Notes: generated from the letters alone by a model not told the origin. Positions 1 through 10,107 are shown, counted from the first letter of the stretch. The stretch is 64,000 nucleotides of DNA from Xenopus tropicalis (GCF_000004195.4 NC_030684.2:67563392-67627391), one strand, 5' to 3'. Numbers and translations: made by a program.

Positions 1-392
1 TATATATAAATATATATATAATTCAACTTTCCAATATCAATTTATTAAAAATGATTAGTGCTTTAAAAGTTATTTGTAAATGTAATTGCTATAGAAAGCA
101 GCATTTTGCTGAACTCCTGGTTGTTACAATTTAAACAATGTTGCAAGTGCCAGGCTCCTCCAACAAGTCAGGTCTATAAAATCTGCTGCCTTGTGTTACA
201 TTGTTTTAATAGTCAGAGCCTCCAGGGCAGAGAATAGAAAGGACAGGCAGACACTGATTTTAATAGCAATTATTTATACAAATAACTCAAAAACCATTAC
301 AAATATGCAACCAAAGTATATTGCAAAGTTGCTTAGAATTAAGTTTTTTTTATTAGGCAAAAAATGATTTTGGGAGTTGACATGTCCTTTAA
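1..392. repeat. TTAA-flanked MITE, right part (truncated by window edge)
   Basis: The segment ends in TTGACATGTCCTTTAA, the inverse of the TTAAAGGACATGTCAA terminus seen on many short Xenopus DNA elements with TTAA target sites (Kolobok/T2-like; family name inferred). No opposite terminus is visible, so the element is truncated or starts before the window. No coding capacity. Confidence 0.55.
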
Positions 393-518
393 AAACCAAC
401 ATTAAGTCACAACTGAGCAAACCACATATGCAAATGTATCTATATCCACAGTGACATTGAATATGGGAATAGACAAGGTTGCCACTTTTTCTGGGGAAAA
501 AAAAACAAAAACACTATT

Positions 519-632
519 TCCCTGGTCGTACTCCATATCAGCACTATCTGGGATATCCCCGCCCCCATGCCCCATCAGAAGGATCCTCCCCAAAGCTTTA
601 AAAGCCACCCCCACCCCCTCTATGGCATCTTT
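519..632 (+). repeat. Left inverted-repeat arm of a 0.5-4.4 kb repeat cluster
   Basis: The first 35 bases, 519-553, recur exactly in inverse at 4088-4122. The following GC-rich stretch to about 630 recurs in inverse at about 4232-4317 with very few differences. The pair encloses about 3.5 kb. The short open frames here are shadows of a repeat and have no recognisable protein similarity. Whether the arms end one large element or are two insertions of one small family is unresolved. Confidence 0.6.
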
Positions 633-1240
633 TTTTCCTTCTGCTTTCCTTGCTCCATTGGAAGCAACATTTTTGCTTTTTAGCCTTGGGAAAGCATTAG
701 GTGACCGGAAATGGCACCTAGGGACTGGGGTTTTTTGGTCCATGAGATCTTTTCCCCTGCACATTACCTCATATCCTGGGATCTTCGGCTCTGTTCTGCT
801 TGATAAGGTAGGACAATGCTGTTTGGTATATTTGATCCCATGTGCCTTTCTGGTTTGTCATAATGGCATCCAATGGCAAGTGCTAGTCCCCCCATCCGTA
901 TGCCCTCCCAGGCCGTGAGTGTCTGGTGGCAATGGTGTGTGGCCCGACACACTTAATATTTTTGCGGATGGGCGAGGGAGGTGGAAGTTAGCAGTCCTCA
1001 ACATTTAGTTAGTGGCCTGAGTCTGGCGATCTCCATATTCCTTTTTGTTCTACTGTGTGGAGAGATTTTTTTTTTTGAATAGAGCCAGAGTTCAAAGCCT
1101 ACTGCCTCCCTCACAAAGTCTTTCCTAAGGTTTTGTATTAAGAGGTGTTTAAAAAAAAAAAAAAAAAAAAAGGGCCTGACACCCCACTGTCTTTAAACAT
1201 TGGGCTGCATTATGTAATACAAATGGGTTAGTTTGCCTGC
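633..1240. other. Non-coding stretch inside the repeat cluster
   Basis: No gene or known repeat terminus seen. Contains a poly-A run at about 1149-1170 and a T run near 1068. Probably interior sequence of the surrounding repeat. Confidence 0.4.
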
Positions 1241-1800
1241 TAGTTGCTACATAACTGGATAGCTTTAGCTGAATGTAACCAGTCAAATATTATGGTTACT
1301 TGCAGACAGATTGGGTGATTCATTGAACCTTTCAGTTGCTCTGGATTGTGTTACAGTTGCTAGGGCAGAGCCATGTAGTAACCTTGGGAACTGCCTAATG
1401 AAATGCATTCCTGAGTAGCCTCAGGTGAATGTGATTATGTGCTAAGCTACACTCTACCTGAGCTTTCCAGAGATTGCAGCAGTCCTGTGTTATGGCTACT
1501 TGCTGATACATGGGGTAATGCGTCAACTCCTTTCAGCTGCCCGCATTGTGTTATGGTTGCTAGGGCACTGTAGTGTAGTTACTACTAAGAACTGGCTAAT
1601 TAGATGCATTCCTGAGTAGCCTCAGGTGAATGTGATTACGTGATCAGCTACACTCCAGCTGAGCTTCCCAGAGAGTTGCACCAGTTCTGTGTTATGGCTA
1701 CTGCTGCTACACCAGGTAATGCACTAATATTTCACTTACTGTGGAAGGTGTTTATAGTAGTCAGGGCATTATAGAGTTGAAGTACCTCTGAGATCTGTAT
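1240..1800. repeat. Degenerate tandem repeat, about 201-bp period
   Basis: Phrases such as CCTGAGTAGCCTCAGGTGAA, TGTGTTATGG and GTTGCTAGGGCA recur in the same order. The shared ATGCATTCCTGAGTAGCC starts at 1404 and 1605, an offset of 201 bases. Two units are clear and a third decays after about 1700. Likely satellite-like interior of the cluster. Confidence 0.65.
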
Positions 1801-1981
1801 CTGCATTAGCTGTGTATAATTATGTGTATGCACATGGATCCAGTACTTTGCCATCACGATTGTAGCCAGATTGTATTGCTGCATTAGGGCTGAAGTTGTT
1901 CAGGTGCCTCGCTAGTAGTAGCCTGGCTAATTATGTTTAAAACGGGGTAACCCGGAGTGTAGCCATAGATCACAGAACTGG

Positions 1982-2521
1982 TGTCTGAGGCCATGTTGAA
2001 AGTGCAGAACTTTAATAAACTTAGTGATGTAACTGAACACACAAAGAATATACAAACTGAATGTAGAACGGCAGGCAGAGGCAGAATCCAAAAACAGGCA
2101 AAAGGTCAGGGCAAGCGGCAGTCAAACAAAGTAAAGGACAGGCCAAGGTCAAAACCGGGAAATCAAGGCAGAACTAGGAAGGGCTCAGGAACAAGGCAGA
2201 AGGCAGGATCAGGACACGGAACTGGAGCTTGGAACCAGCGAGAACAAGAATAGACACAGGAACAGGGAACACGGAGGCAGGGTCACGAGAAACAATTAAT
2301 GACCAAGCAAGGGGCAATGGTCAGGGAAAAGCTTATAAAGGGAGAAGATTAGAAGATGGGAAACACATGAGGTTAATGAGGTGGGCGGAGGAAAGGGAGC
2401 AGACAGAAAGTAGGAGACAAGAGAAGAAACAGACAGACCGAAATGCCTCCAGTGGCTAGAGAGGCAAATGCATGCCGCCAGTAACACCCCAAGTGGTGTT
2501 CGAATCCCGCTGATCCTGACA
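1982..2521 (-). mobile_element. Solo-LTR-like element
   Basis: A 540-bp segment that begins TG and ends CA on either strand. Read on the minus strand it starts TGTCAGGATC, has a TATA-like CTTTATAAGC at 2340-2331, and an ATTAAA polyadenylation-type signal at 2016-2011 shortly before the end. This order (upstream region, TATA, poly-A signal) is what an LTR shows. It carries long stretches rich in CTGCC/TTGTTC, common in Ty3/gypsy LTRs of fish and frogs. No convincing 5-bp target duplication is seen and there is no internal coding region, so this could also be another repeat type. Confidence 0.4.
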
Positions 2522-4087
2522 GTAGTATAACCCTACTGGCTAATTGGGGTGTAACCAGAGTACCTCTGCTGAAGGTAATTATGTAATTAGCCAAAGGTGT
2601 TGTGGCTCTCATTCCAATCCTGAGTTCCCAGAGTATAGCACCATGGGCTGGGAAGGTAAGGTTCTGTATACTGATTTTGTTTGCTGGTTTCCTATAATCA
2701 GTCCTCCTTAGGAACCTCTTTCCAGTTTTTGATGCCTAAGGTAGGCCATAACTATTGGCTTAGAGAGCTATAGTATTATAGAAATCGAGAGCCCTTTATT
2801 CTGATCACTTAAAGGTGTTTTGTAGCACACTGCAGAGGGCTGTAATCCTACCTTGTCAGCTAGCAGCAATTATTGGCCACGCTTTGGGGTCCCCAGGCCA
2901 GGCTTGTGTTGCTACCAGTAAACTAACACAATTATTGATTTGTGATTAGCATTATCTGCATATGTGTTAATAGTGTATTGCCATGTAGTTTTCTTTCAGG
3001 CTATGCATGGGCACATTGCCATTAAGTGTTCCTATACTTATGCTGTATGTTTCTCTGTACAATAATCACCAGCAGATTTTCAAATTAGTCCGGATACAGG
3101 GCATACACACTGGTTAGGTCTAGAAGCTCTAACCTTAACTCATACTTGAAAGACATTCCTTATTCCTACCCAGTTGTCTACATTGGCTGGGATTGTCTTC
3201 CTGTTCCTATGCTATATATTAGTTTAGCGGCATGGTGGCTATGAGTATGCCTTCCCGTCCAGGGTATATCATATGTAGTGGCATTGCCGTTCATGTCTTC
3301 TGTCATGGGTTGCCCTGCTTGTCTCATTTTATGCTAGTCCCCATAAAGGGACAGCATATAGCCCAAAAATTAGGGACTGTTTTGTCATTGCAGTACCTGA
3401 GATTCCTGGAATTAGGTTACTCTTGTGGAGGGTTATCATTCTAGTATGTGACCTCGGCATGAGAGCAACCTTTAAAGATTGTTATGGGATAGAGTGCTAC
3501 TAACGGTCAAGAGGTCAGCATAAGCACATATAGGACTCATAAAGGTCTGACAGGGCTCACATGGTTTCTGCCTATAGTACTTCCTTCATGATGCATATCT
3601 TCTACCTTGTAATGTTCATGTTGCATTAGTTCCAGATACTGATATGTATAGAGACCGGATTCTCTGCTATGGTTTAGCAGGTATTTTCCACTTGCGGTGA
3701 ATTTCACAGCTGTCAAATGGTATGTCTCTAAATAGTTTTGTGAAATTCTGGGAGTTTGTTCTTATGGTGTGTCAGGCACTGTCCACCTCTAACCAAGTGG
3801 CGATGAGATGGTCAGTTTGGGGTCACACTCACTGTGTATGTTTCTCTGTGTAGGTCTGGGTCCTAGCAGGATCTATTTTCCTTAGTATCACTGTTCATTC
3901 TTTCTCCTGGTTTGGTTTGAGATCAGCCAATCCTATTAGAAGTCTTCAATACATTGCTAGGTTCTTTTCCTGAAGTTGTTACCATGACAATGGATAGGTT
4001 ACTATGACGTTCAGCAAAGTTATTGCAGTACCATCCAGAAGTCTGCCAGAGCCTAGTTTCCCTCCCAACTGGGTATTAGCTTGCTAT
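2522..4087. other. Non-coding interior of the inverted-repeat cluster
   Basis: No exon-like or transposase-like frame. The text is moderately GC-balanced and weakly resembles the 201-bp repeats upstream. Nothing further can be supported. Confidence 0.4.
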
Positions 4088-4122
4088 GTCCCAGATAGTG
4101 CTGATATGGAGTACGACCAGGG
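4088..4122 (-). repeat. 35-bp inverse copy of 519-553
   Basis: Exact inverse match of 35 bases to the left arm at 519-553. It abuts the foldback element that follows, so the right border of the cluster is compound. Confidence 0.7.
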
Positions 4123-4124
4123 AA

Positions 4125-4377
4125 AAGGGAAAATTGTATCATACTTACAGTGATTTTCCTTTCCTGGGAGTACTCCATATCAGCATGTTCCCATCCCTTA
4201 TGCAATGGTAGTCTTAAAGCTCGTAACAAAAACGCCATAGAGGGGGTGGGGGTGGCTTTTAAAGCTTTGGGGAGGATCCTTCTGATGGGGCATGGGGGCG
4301 GGGATATCCCAGATAGTGCTGATATGGAGTACTCCCAGGAAAGGAAAATCACGGTAAGTATGATACAATTTTCCCTT
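4125..4377. mobile_element. 253-bp foldback element with 61-bp arms
   Basis: Arms 4125-4185 and 4317-4377 are inverted copies of each other over 61 bases with a single difference (position 4149). They begin AAGGGAAAATTG and end CAATTTTCCCTT. The interior matches the inverse of about 550-632. Each arm carries a GTAAGTATG splice-donor-like sequence pointing outward (minus strand from 4148, plus strand from 4354). No clear target duplication. Confidence 0.7.
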
Positions 4378-5571
4378 ATTTTAGTTATTTTTTCCTACTA
4401 ATAACATTGGCATAAGCATCATTTTTACTGGCCAGGCTGCATCTCTAGTATCTGATCAGATCATGTGAAAAATCCGGGACACTTTTAGAAAATCCATCCA
4501 GAAGTTCTGATCTGGTGGGATGTAAGTAGCAGTCTGCATTTTATAGTCTGCATTTATAAGTGACCTGGTAATTTAGTTTTTTCACTTTTGATGCAGGTTT
4601 TGTTGTTTTTGGTTAACAGAAATATACCAGCATTGCATGCGGCAATGTATTTGCATATATTTCAATTTGGAAAACATCAGTATGAACAAGTCTCACCCAA
4701 AACTGTACTAAACGCTGCATGTTTTGTAGTAGACAGAAGGGAAACACCCATGTATGAGAGGAAAGCAACTGAAATTAATCAGTAAAATCATGCAAAAAAT
4801 GTCAACGCAAACCAGTACACAACTCCATTTTAATTTTAAAATGCATTGGAGAAGCTGAACATGAAAAGCTAAGAAAGCTGAACTGTAAACATTCAATTCT
4901 AAAAACAGATGCTGAAATGTAATCATATTTTTAGTTTGTTCATAAATCTCTATGCTCACACTTTCAAAAAATAATTACAAATATGGCAAGAAATCTGTTT
5001 TGTGTAATCAGCCCCAGAAAATAATCAGTTTCACTTGCACAAATATGGTTAATTGTGACAATCTACTGCTGATTCCCAATGTGGTTTAGTCTCATTTAGT
5101 ACAGGGCAAATTATTTATAAAAACAAGGGATAATGTCTCAATGTCTCAGTGTATTTAGCACTATCTTTATACCCGGAGTGCTAAATACACTGTTGAAGGA
5201 TGAATACCTTACCCTCCAAATATTCCTCTGTGTTGCAGAAGTTACATATTCCAAGGTAATGTCCACCAGTGAGCAGTGAGTTAAATATGCAAGTTCAAAC
5301 CCCAGTCTGTCAAATATTTGAATGTGCCCTGAACATTAATAGCATTATGGCCAACCAATGGTTAATTCTAAAGAAGCAGTGAACACTGATATGCTAAGGA
5401 AAGTAGAACATCTTCAAAACCTGGAGGAACATGCTGCCACATCCCTGGTGTAAATCCACAGCTTGTGCTGTGCTCACATCTGGCTAAATATATTGCTTTG
5501 GTGACCACTACAATTTCAATTAACTGGTTATCAATACATTGGCTCTTTTAGTGTGGGCAGGTTCAAACTAC
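4378..5571. other. Non-coding, AT-rich, apparently single copy
   Basis: No exon, RNA gene or repeat terminus recognised. If the mbnl3 assignment is right this is intron downstream of the first coding exon. Confidence 0.5.
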
Positions 5572-5574
5572 TAA

Positions 5575-5899
5575 GGGCTCTAGCACACGAGGAGATTTGT
5601 CGCCTGCGTTTTTTCCCCCTGGCGCTTTGGCGACAAGTCGCCACGACAATACCCACAAAGAGATTTCATGTGAGTTGAGCTCCATGCGATCTGCTACCCA
5701 TGGTACACTCAACAGTTAACCCCCCCTCATGTTTACTCAAGTCGCTCAGAAAAGGGTCTGTGTGCGATTTGAAGTAGCCTCGTATGTTTTGACGCTGGCA
5801 ATTTCCATTGATTTAGCATTGGCGTCTTGTCGCTCGTCTTGTCGCCAAATCGCTCTTTTAAAAATCGCCGGCGACAAATCTCCTTGTGTGCCAGAGCCC
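5575..5899. mobile_element. Harbinger-like palindromic MITE with TAA duplication
   Basis: Starts GGGCTCTAGCACACGAGGAG and ends in the near inverse, ending CCAGAGCCC. It is flanked on both sides by TAA (5572-5574 and 5900-5902), a 3-bp duplication typical of PIF/Harbinger elements (class inferred). The interior repeats the motif GTCGCC and its inverse. Same family as 39645-39983. No transposase. Confidence 0.75.
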
Positions 5900-5939
5900 T
5901 AAATGAAGAAACTGGTTGCTTTGGGTGTATATAGAGAGA

Positions 5940-6531
5940 CAACAGCAAGCTATCTTAACTGATATCTTATCTTATACTGATATCTACTGGGAGCTGCTTG
6001 CTACCTTCCCATTGTTCTACCGATTGGCTGCTGGGGGGAAAGGGATATCACTCCAACTTGCAGCTCAGCAGTGAAGTGTGACTGAAGTTCACAAATCACA
6101 TGGCTGTGGCACCCTGGGAAATGAATAATATGGCTAGCCGATTTGAAATCTTAAAAAAAAGTTTTTTGTTTTTTTTTATATTTTAAAAAATGGATTTCAA
6201 TGCAGTATTCTACAGGAGAAGCTCTATTGACTGATGCAGGTTTCCTATAAGGCAAGTTTTGTATTGCCCATGCCCAGGCTACGCAGTTATAGGCCATGAG
6301 AAGGAATGGGAATGTTAGGAGTGCAAAGGCATTTAGGAAATGCTGGAAGGAAAGCGAGAGTCACTGCTAAGCTTGAAGCACAGAGATGGGAGCAGGTAAT
6401 ATATAATTGACGGCTCCAATTTTTAAATATTTATAAGCAGATATAGATGTTTTAATTAAAAAATAATGTGGATTTCAGTTTTAATTTGCAAAGGACTTTG
6501 TATTTATGCATAGGTGACAGGTTCCCTTTAA
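5940..6531. repeat. Remnants of TTAA-type MITEs
   Basis: Positions 5965-6240 match 57380-57620, sharing GATATCTACTGGGAGCTGCT, CTTGCAGCTCAGCAGTG and GGAGAAGCTCTATT. At 6511-6531 another family end, GGTGACAGGTTCCCTTTAA, finishes in TTAA. The pieces lack their partners and are decayed. Confidence 0.6.
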
Positions 6532-6844
6532 GCAGAGCACATTTGGCTACTTCTAGCTAAATTATTTCTCTTTATTGAAAGGCAATTCTGCAAAGTAGGC
6601 AGATCTGCTTTTCTTTCTTGCTAGTATTACACAATCTGCATAAAATATTTTTTTAGGAGTAGTTTGATGCTATTTACAGCCTTGTTACTATTATCCGTGT
6701 AAATGCTCTTTTTTATATCAGCTACATACCATAAAAACATGAATTGACAGTAAGTTGTATTAAGAGTAAGACCTCAGAAATGATTTAATGGACATCTGCG
6801 AACAGCAAAGCAAATCCAACTAGCCAAGTGAGTAATCGTCATAC
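6532..6844. other. Intron sequence directly downstream of the coding exon
   Basis: On the minus strand this begins with the GT donor (GTATGA) of the mbnl3 exon. No other feature seen. AT-rich, probably single copy. Confidence 0.5.
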
Positions 6845-7018
6845 CTTTAAGGAGTCGAAGCAAGCAATCACTCGACCGTTTTCCACATGGCAACTCCGAG
6901 AAGGGTGAGCAAATTTGCACTCCGCGTCAGACCTTGAACAAGTGCCTCTCTGGAACTCTCGACAAACTTCCAGTGTCAGCCATTTTGTGTCACGTACCAG
7001 GGAAACGTTAACAGCCAT
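6845..7018 (-). CDS. mbnl3: First coding exon of muscleblind-like RNA-binding protein
   Basis: Encodes residues 1-58 of a muscleblind-like protein, a family that binds YGCY-type sites in pre-mRNA and regulates alternative splicing, localisation and stability. It starts at ATG (7018-7016) and runs in one frame to AAG, followed by the donor GTATGA at 6844. The near-invariant family block [19 protein letters not shown] is at residues 9-27. Zinc finger 1 is complete as CX7CX6CX3H (C19, C27, C34, H38). The first cysteine of finger 2 is C53 and the rest of that finger lies in the next exon, below position 1. Vertebrates have three paralogues. The start MAVNV followed by leucine, and the block SCHVENGR with His44 rather than Gln, fit mbnl3 better than mbnl1 or mbnl2, from remembered family sequences. 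The frame is only 58 codons and is split by an intron, so ORF scans miss it. Family is near certain; paralogue is likely. Confidence 0.9.
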
Positions 7019-7089
7019 ATTATAGAACCCCTGGGTTAGAGGTACTTTCCTTTTCTAATACTAATCTTTCCACCTTTTAGAAAAGGGTA
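7019..7089 (-). other. mbnl3: 5' UTR part of the first coding exon, with candidate acceptors
   Basis: Upstream of the ATG on the minus strand lie two AG acceptor candidates: CCCTTAG (exon start 7089) and CCCTTTTCTAAAAG (exon start 7073). Either gives a short 5' UTR segment before the ATG. Which is used, or whether a local promoter replaces splicing, cannot be decided without transcripts. Confidence 0.45.
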
Positions 7090-8744
7090 CTAAGGGAGCA
7101 TGGGATTTCAAGCTTAACTAGACAAAAATGTTGTCTTGTAGCTTTGGTTAAAAAAAAAAAAAAAATTGTCAGCACTTCGGTTTATTTTTACAAAGTTCAA
7201 TCTATTTGTCAAGACAAAAAAAAAAAAGAAAAACCCACATAAAATAAAAGAATAAAATCCAATCATAAAATAGACTTTTAATCTGAACTTGGAAACAAAA
7301 ATAAATCTAATTAGAGGCCAGCTCCTGAAAAGTGCAAAAGTCAAAGATCAAAAGTATTACTTGTTTTTTTTTTGCTTTTTTTTGTTTGTTTTTTGTTTTC
7401 AATCTTTCAGCCAGTTGTGGAATCTCTGAGATGAAACTGGCAGTCTTAAGACAATTCTGTGCTCCAAACGAAACAGTTCCAACCGACAGCAAGTTTCTAG
7501 TTGTGGTGCTGTATTTTTTCACTTAATGGATGTTACAGTCAAGTCTTCTAACTGATTCTTTATTTTGAAAAAGTTAAGTTAGAACTGTATTGAGCTAAAG
7601 TGAAAACAGGTTAAATGGATTGCCGTTGGGGTATGACCTGCAAGTGACGGCAAAATAAAAAAATAAAATAAAAAAAAAAAAAAAAAAAGGCAAAAGCAAA
7701 AAAAAAAAATAGGAGAGGCAGCACTAGATAGAAATCCAAGCAGCGTTGGCTTCGGTAAAGGCACGTTTCAGCAACCTGCATGTGGAAGAAACAAAATACA
7801 GAATCAGATAGAATAATGAGCTAATAGTTCTTATCACTCACTGACATCTCATTTCAATGTATGCCTTTAAAATACATGAAGAGCTTCAGATACTGACATT
7901 ACGGCACACACTGCAGCCTGCAGTCAGCCATTGTAGATTAAAAAAGGGCATTTCCCACATGAAGCTGCGCATGGTAAAACAAACAGCCAATGACTTCTAC
8001 TGTAACATTAGAGGTCTGGATGGCTACCCAGTAAGGGAAATTGTTTCATAATGATTTTTTTTTTTAGCAGACTATCGTTTTTATGCCCTGTGTTTAGTAA
8101 TTGCTTTGTGTCTGGCATATCTCCAACGCACCGAGCTCATTTTCAGCATATTTATACTTTTGTTTCGAGCTTAGACCGGGAATTAGAAATATAATAAATT
8201 TTGCAACAATCACACTACTTTATGCAAGGAGAACAAACAAACTGACAGTAGCAAGGCATGCGAGAGGGTAGTAGCTTTCAGCTGGTGGCTGTGTGCCACT
8301 GGCAGGAAGGACTAGCCAGCACAGCACAAAGTATTACTGGGTGAAAATTAACCCCGACTGTCCCTCAGTCTTTTGGCTTCTGTAGAATAAGGTGTGTCTT
8401 TAGTCTGCAATGCTGCAATGAATGAGACGTTATCAGTAATAAACATAGACTTGATTCTATACCCAACACTTTATCGCAGTGCAGGATATTTACAAAAGAT
8501 ATGGAACTTAACTAGTTTTTGCCCCACTAAGTTTATTTAGCCAGGTAAATGCTTAAATGGTCAGAATATTATTGCATTTTACACAGAATTCCTCAGCATC
8601 TGACTTAGGAAGGGTAAAGTTTCCAGTGGAGCAAAAAAGCTAATCAGAACTCTGTTATACAAACATTGCTTTACAAAAACCGTGCCTAGGTTTCAGCTTA
8701 ATACATATCAAATAAATAAATATAAAGTAAAATATATGATACAT
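7090..8744. other. Proximal intron 1 sequence, no gene
   Basis: Intron if the first-exon proposal is right. Holds A/T tracts at 7149-7165, 7216-7230 and 7362-7400 and an A-rich stretch at 7650-7712. No repeat termini recognised, so much of it may be single copy and worth a conservation check. Confidence 0.45.
7650..7712. repeat. A-rich low-complexity tract
   Basis: Runs of A broken by single T, G or C. The short minus-strand frame across it is an artefact of poly-T. Confidence 0.8.
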
Positions 8745-9036
8745 GTTTAGGATCTGTTATCCAGAAAACTACGGGAAGATCATCTCCTATAGACTCCATT
8801 TAAATAATATAATTTAACATTTTAAATATTTCCTTTTTCTCTGTTATAAAACAGTACCATGTACTTGATCCCAACTAAGATATAATTAATCCTTAATGGA
8901 GTCAAAAACAATCCTAATGGGTTTATATAATGATTAAAATTTGTTTTTAGCAGACATATGGTATCGAGATCCAAATACCCCTAATCTGAAACACTCCGGT
9001 CCCAAGCATTCTGGATCACAGGTCACATACCTGTAT
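8745..9036. repeat. Palindromic MITE, TACAGGTATGGGATCCC family, copy 1
   Basis: Contains the family landmarks in order: GTTATCCAGAAA near the left end, ATAGACTCCATTT, TTTCCTTTTTCTCTGT, TACTTGATCCCAACTAAGAT, GATCCAAAT, CATTCTGGAT and CATACCTGTA at the right end. The terminal stretches are imperfect inverse copies. No coding capacity. Other copies: 10241, 19736, 27862, 50625, 52427, 54510, 60586 and a partial at 53855. Confidence 0.85.
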
Positions 9037-9837
9037 ATTGCACTGTTAATGGGGTGGCTATATCACCACTAATGTGGCTTAGTGTTTCAGTAAAGATAAA
9101 GGATAACTCTGGAATTACCAACACCAATATGGTTATCATTCCAGGGTCTCCAAAGCAGGTTGTGTTAACAGCTGCAACAGACATGCACAAAGCAAATTAC
9201 ACACTGAAGTGGTGCATGTATTGGCATGCAAGAAATAAAAGTATGCCACTTTGATTATGATATATATAGCTTTTACTAATAGGTATTTGAAATAGTAAAT
9301 CTGAATCTTAATGGGAACAAAATATATTGGTTCCCCTAAAAAAAACCCTCCAGCTAGCAACTTGGTCATCCACAGAATGCAGTACAAACTACAGAGTCTT
9401 GTTTTTTCTAATATAAAGCAAGAAGTTGCCAAGTGTATGTGCAAAGCATATCTTGGCTAAGAGCTGCAGACCTCTGTGGCAGTAAGAGAGGGCTCACATA
9501 CTTTAGCTCTTTGGAAATCATGTTTTTATGCAAGGTTACACAATTCTTTGCTGAGGATACGTGGCTCTGGTTTGCAGAATGTCAGAGCACAGCTTTATTT
9601 TCATTTAACCCTTCAGCGGTAGCAGGTTTGTAATTTCACGCCAAACAGTATTCTAATCTTCTTAGTTTAAAATGTCAGCCAAAGAACATGCAAATTTCTT
9701 TGATATTGTGCAATTCACATGCAGACATCCGATTACTAGTGCCTTCAAAACAGGATGATGCCAAAATACAGGTTTGCCTTTTTTAACTACAAAATAAAGT
9801 TTCACCACTCTGGCATATTATATATAAAATCCCACAT
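9037..9837. other. Non-coding, no repeat recognised
   Basis: AT-rich with short chance frames lacking family resemblance. Nothing supported. Confidence 0.4.
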
Positions 9838-10098
9838 AGGCAGGTGCACACATGGAACGTTTACAAAAATTACTTTTATTGTTCCATAAAACTAGGTCGA
9901 CGTTTCGGTCACAGGAATCGGTCGCAGGAATCTGCACTCACCAGTTCAAAGGGCAACGGCTGCACTGATTGGTGTAATCTTACACCTCACTTCCTGTTCA
10001 CTATCGTGATGACGATCCCATGTGGATTGAAACGCGTAGATAGTATGTTTCAATAAATTTTAATCGATTGGACACTGATGCTGCGAGTGCTTTCTATA
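9838..10098. mobile_element. Penelope-like terminal region, two ends head to head
   Basis: The right half reads on the plus strand from a hammerhead motif (10001-10043) into CAATAAATTTTAATCG and a GCGAGTGC tail. The left half holds the inverse of a related end: on the minus strand GACCGAAACGTCGACC is followed by AACAATAAAAGTAA. This layout is seen in Penelope-like pseudo-LTRs, which are known to carry hammerhead ribozymes. No coding region remains. Confidence 0.55.
10001..10043 (+). ncRNA. Hammerhead-ribozyme-like motif 1
   Basis: Stem I is CTATC (10001-10005) with GATAG (10039-10043). The core is GTGATGA (10006-10012, first C changed to G) and GAA (10029-10031). Stem II is GATCC with GGATT around a five-base loop, after one unpaired C (10013). 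Stem III is the self-complementary ACGCGT (10032-10037), followed by A as the expected cleavage base. Because stem III has no loop, activity would probably need two copies pairing. The C3 change would probably inactivate this copy. Confidence 0.65.
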
Positions 10099-10107
10099 TA
10101 TTGGATA

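Noticed and set aside
451..918. 155-codon open frame
   Set aside because: Mostly covers a repeat arm that recurs in inverse at 4.1-4.35 kb; no protein family.
2498..2508. tRNA-gene-like B box
   Set aside because: No A box at proper distance and no cloverleaf; sits at the edge of an LTR-like segment.
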